Shown here one piece after another: positions 4,095 through 5,159 of a DNA stretch of 5,159 nt. Source of the stretch: Candidatus Mcinerneyibacterium aminivorans (GTDB taxonomy: Bacteria; Macinerneyibacteriota; Macinerneyibacteria; Macinerneyibacteriales; Macinerneyibacteriaceae). The stretch is taken from assembly GCA_008086245.1 (NCBI GenBank), contig VSIX01000077.1:1-5159 (forward strand), in the 5' to 3' direction. Under the pieces are notes generated by a model. It was not told the origin of the DNA, made no database searches, and saw only the letters and a list, made by a program, of their open reading frames with translations. Position numbers and translations under genes: made by a program. Numbering within the stretch: the first letter of the stretch is position 1; every line of letters begins with the position of its first letter.

Positions 4095-5035
4095 ATGGAT
4101 ATTATATATTTTGATCCTAATTTAAAAATTATAAAGGAGGGAAAACATCTTATTTTATATTCACCTAACAGTCATTCTAAAATGGTCACAGATGTATATT
4201 TTTATCCTATATTTAAATTGATTAAAAAGAAGAATGGTGTAATAAATAAAGAGTATTTTAAAAAAGTATTGGATAATAAAATAACAAAAAAAGAATATGA
4301 TGAATTTTTAAATAAAATAATTAATTCAAATATATTTTTTAAAGGTGAAGAAGATTATAAAAAATTTATAAATAAATTTAATAAGAAATATGAGGTTAAA
4401 AGAAATGTTGATATTAAACAAGTTTATATCCATTTAACTCATAGGTGTAATTTTAACTGTTCTTATTGTTATAATAAACGATTAAGTAAAGATTCAAAGG
4501 GAGAACTAAATACAGCTGAATGGAAGCAAATCATAAAAAAGTTAGTAGAAAAAGGAATAAAGAACATAATATTTACTGGTGGAGAACCATTATTAAGATT
4601 TGATTTAGAAGAAATAGGGGATATGTTAAAAGTTTAAATAGTAAAATAAAATTATCATTGTTAACTAATGGATCGTTATTTACCCAAAAACGAATTAATA
4701 AAATAGTTAACTTATTTAATGAAATTATCATGAGTGTAGATAAATTAAAATCAAATAAAAGAGAAAATCTGTTTTTAAAAAATAATTACTTATCAATAGA
4801 AGAAGTATTGGGTTATTCAAATAAAAAAATAAAGGTTAGATCTGTTGTTATGAAAGGAAATATAGATGAGATATTAAGGTTAAACGAATTTTTGACAAAC
4901 AAATATAATGTGCAACATAAATTAATAAATTTTATTCCTAATAAAGTTGATGAATATGAATTAATTCCAACTGAAAGTGAGTTAGAAAAAATTGATAAAG
5001 AAATACATAATGAAAAATACTCTGATATAAACAAA
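4095..5035 (+). pseudogene. Radical SAM peptide maturase, frameshifted and interrupted
   Basis: Residues 1-90 look like a PqqD-like peptide-recognition domain, followed by a radical SAM barrel. C118, C122 and C125 (CNFNCSYC) are the CX3CX2C ligands of the 4Fe-4S cluster, and GGEP (162-165) contacts SAM. Frame is lost after residue 179: the read frame ends at TAA 4635-4637, while the continuation resumes in the -1 frame. Adding one A to the A-run at 4628-4631 restores MLKSLNSKIKLSLLTNGSLF, exactly what follows a GGEP strand in this family. The corrected frame runs 314 codons to about 5035, then enters a mobile element and stops at 5071. A C-terminal SPASM or Twitch domain, expected for a ~400-residue maturase, is missing. 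The N-terminal domain and LytTR neighbours suggest RiPP modification. No precursor is seen. AAAGGA (4080-4085) is the ribosome binding site. Confidence 0.82.
4628..4631 (+). other. Frameshift site in an A-run
   Basis: Four A's stand where five would keep the reading frame. In the zero frame the codons are TTA AAA GTT TAA. A lysyl-tRNA on AAA could re-pair one base back, so low-level -1 slippage is possible. The upstream codon would not re-pair, so this is not a canonical tandem slippery heptamer. A mutation or a base-calling error is more likely. Confidence 0.75.
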
Positions 5036-5159
5036 TGGGGTCAGGTCTTCACATTTATACAAAGTTCTTGATTCTTTTGAAAGAAATGTTAATATTTAAA
5101 TATTATGGCACGACCTATAAGAGTTGAATATCCATATGCAATATATCATGTAATATCCA
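5036..5159 (+). mobile_element. Left end of a RAYT/IS200-like element, cut by window end
   Basis: The radical SAM reading frame is interrupted at TGGGGTCAGGTCTT. From memory, GGGGTCAGGTCTT-like sequence commonly stands just upstream of Y1 (IS200-like/RAYT) transposase genes. A transposase start follows at 5105. The left end contains two palindromes: TTCTTT/AAAGAA around TG (5072-5085) and AATATTTAAATATT (5091-5104), the latter abutting the start codon. Y1 enzymes recognise hairpins near element ends. The exact boundary is inferred from loss of protein homology and may be off by a few bases. Confidence 0.6.
5105..5159 (+). CDS. Y1-type (REP-associated/IS200-like) transposase, N-terminus only
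   Basis: Eighteen residues are visible, MARPIRVEYPYAIYHVIS, and the frame is open to the window edge. This is the characteristic start of RAYT-family transposases (MARP-x-R-x-E-[YF]-P-x-A-x-YHV), HUH endonucleases that cut single-stranded DNA with one tyrosine. The catalytic HUH motif and tyrosine lie beyond the window, so activity cannot be judged. No strong ribosome binding site precedes the ATG, and the 14-nt palindrome directly upstream may limit translation. The gene lies in the same direction as the radical SAM gene it interrupts. Confidence 0.85.
   Translation, partial: MARPIRVEYPYAIYHVIS

Noticed and set aside
4134-4140. Strong internal AAGGAGG as an alternative start for the radical SAM gene
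   Set aside because: No in-frame ATG, GTG or TTG lies at a suitable distance downstream, and starting there would remove the N-terminal domain.
4626-4634. Programmed -1 frameshifting as the normal mode of radical SAM expression
   Set aside because: Only the AAA codon can re-pair after slipping, the preceding codon cannot, and no obvious downstream stem or upstream Shine-Dalgarno stimulator is seen. The gene is also interrupted further on.
4813-5034. Minus-strand open frame of 73 codons inside the radical SAM gene
   Set aside because: Its hydrophobic, Ser/Leu/Phe-rich translation is what the complement of Lys/Asn/Glu codons gives. It has no ribosome binding site or family match.

Overview
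The window is low-GC bacterial DNA. AGGAGG-type ribosome binding sites, a MarR/MATE pair and a REC-LytTR regulator suggest an anaerobic Firmicute (Clostridia or Halanaerobiales) or possibly a fusobacterium. This is judged from style only; no marker gene is present.

Bases 1-456 hold no gene. They are built from a repeating mosaic: a short tandem array of 6-7 nt units, then an A-tract/T-tract hairpin, then one or two copies of a degenerate module of about 22 nt. The cycle runs about four times and recurs, more decayed, at about 2411-2776. The two mosaics bracket a normal-looking operon (524-2357) encoding a MarR-family repressor and a MATE multidrug/Na+ antiporter. A strong extended -10 promoter drives the operon. 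Two near-identical palindromes, one over the -35 and one over the transcription start, are probably autoregulatory operators.

From about 2790 the DNA becomes markedly more AT-rich and the theme changes. Two 9-nt repeats spaced exactly 21 nt match the LytTR/AgrA-type binding consensus and lie upstream of a promoter. Next come a receiver-only stub (2952-3218), its full-length REC-LytTR paralogue (3248-3955), a second 21-nt-phased direct repeat in an isolated GC-rich patch, and a radical SAM enzyme with a probable N-terminal peptide-recognition domain (from 4095). The layout suggests a LytTR-controlled, peptide-modifying (RiPP-type) system. No precursor peptide or histidine kinase is visible here.

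The radical SAM gene is broken twice. One A is missing from an A-run at 4628-4631, and a RAYT/IS200-like element begins at about 5036. The element's Y1 transposase starts at 5105 and runs off the window. As shown, the modification system is probably inactive, although its regulators are intact or nearly so.
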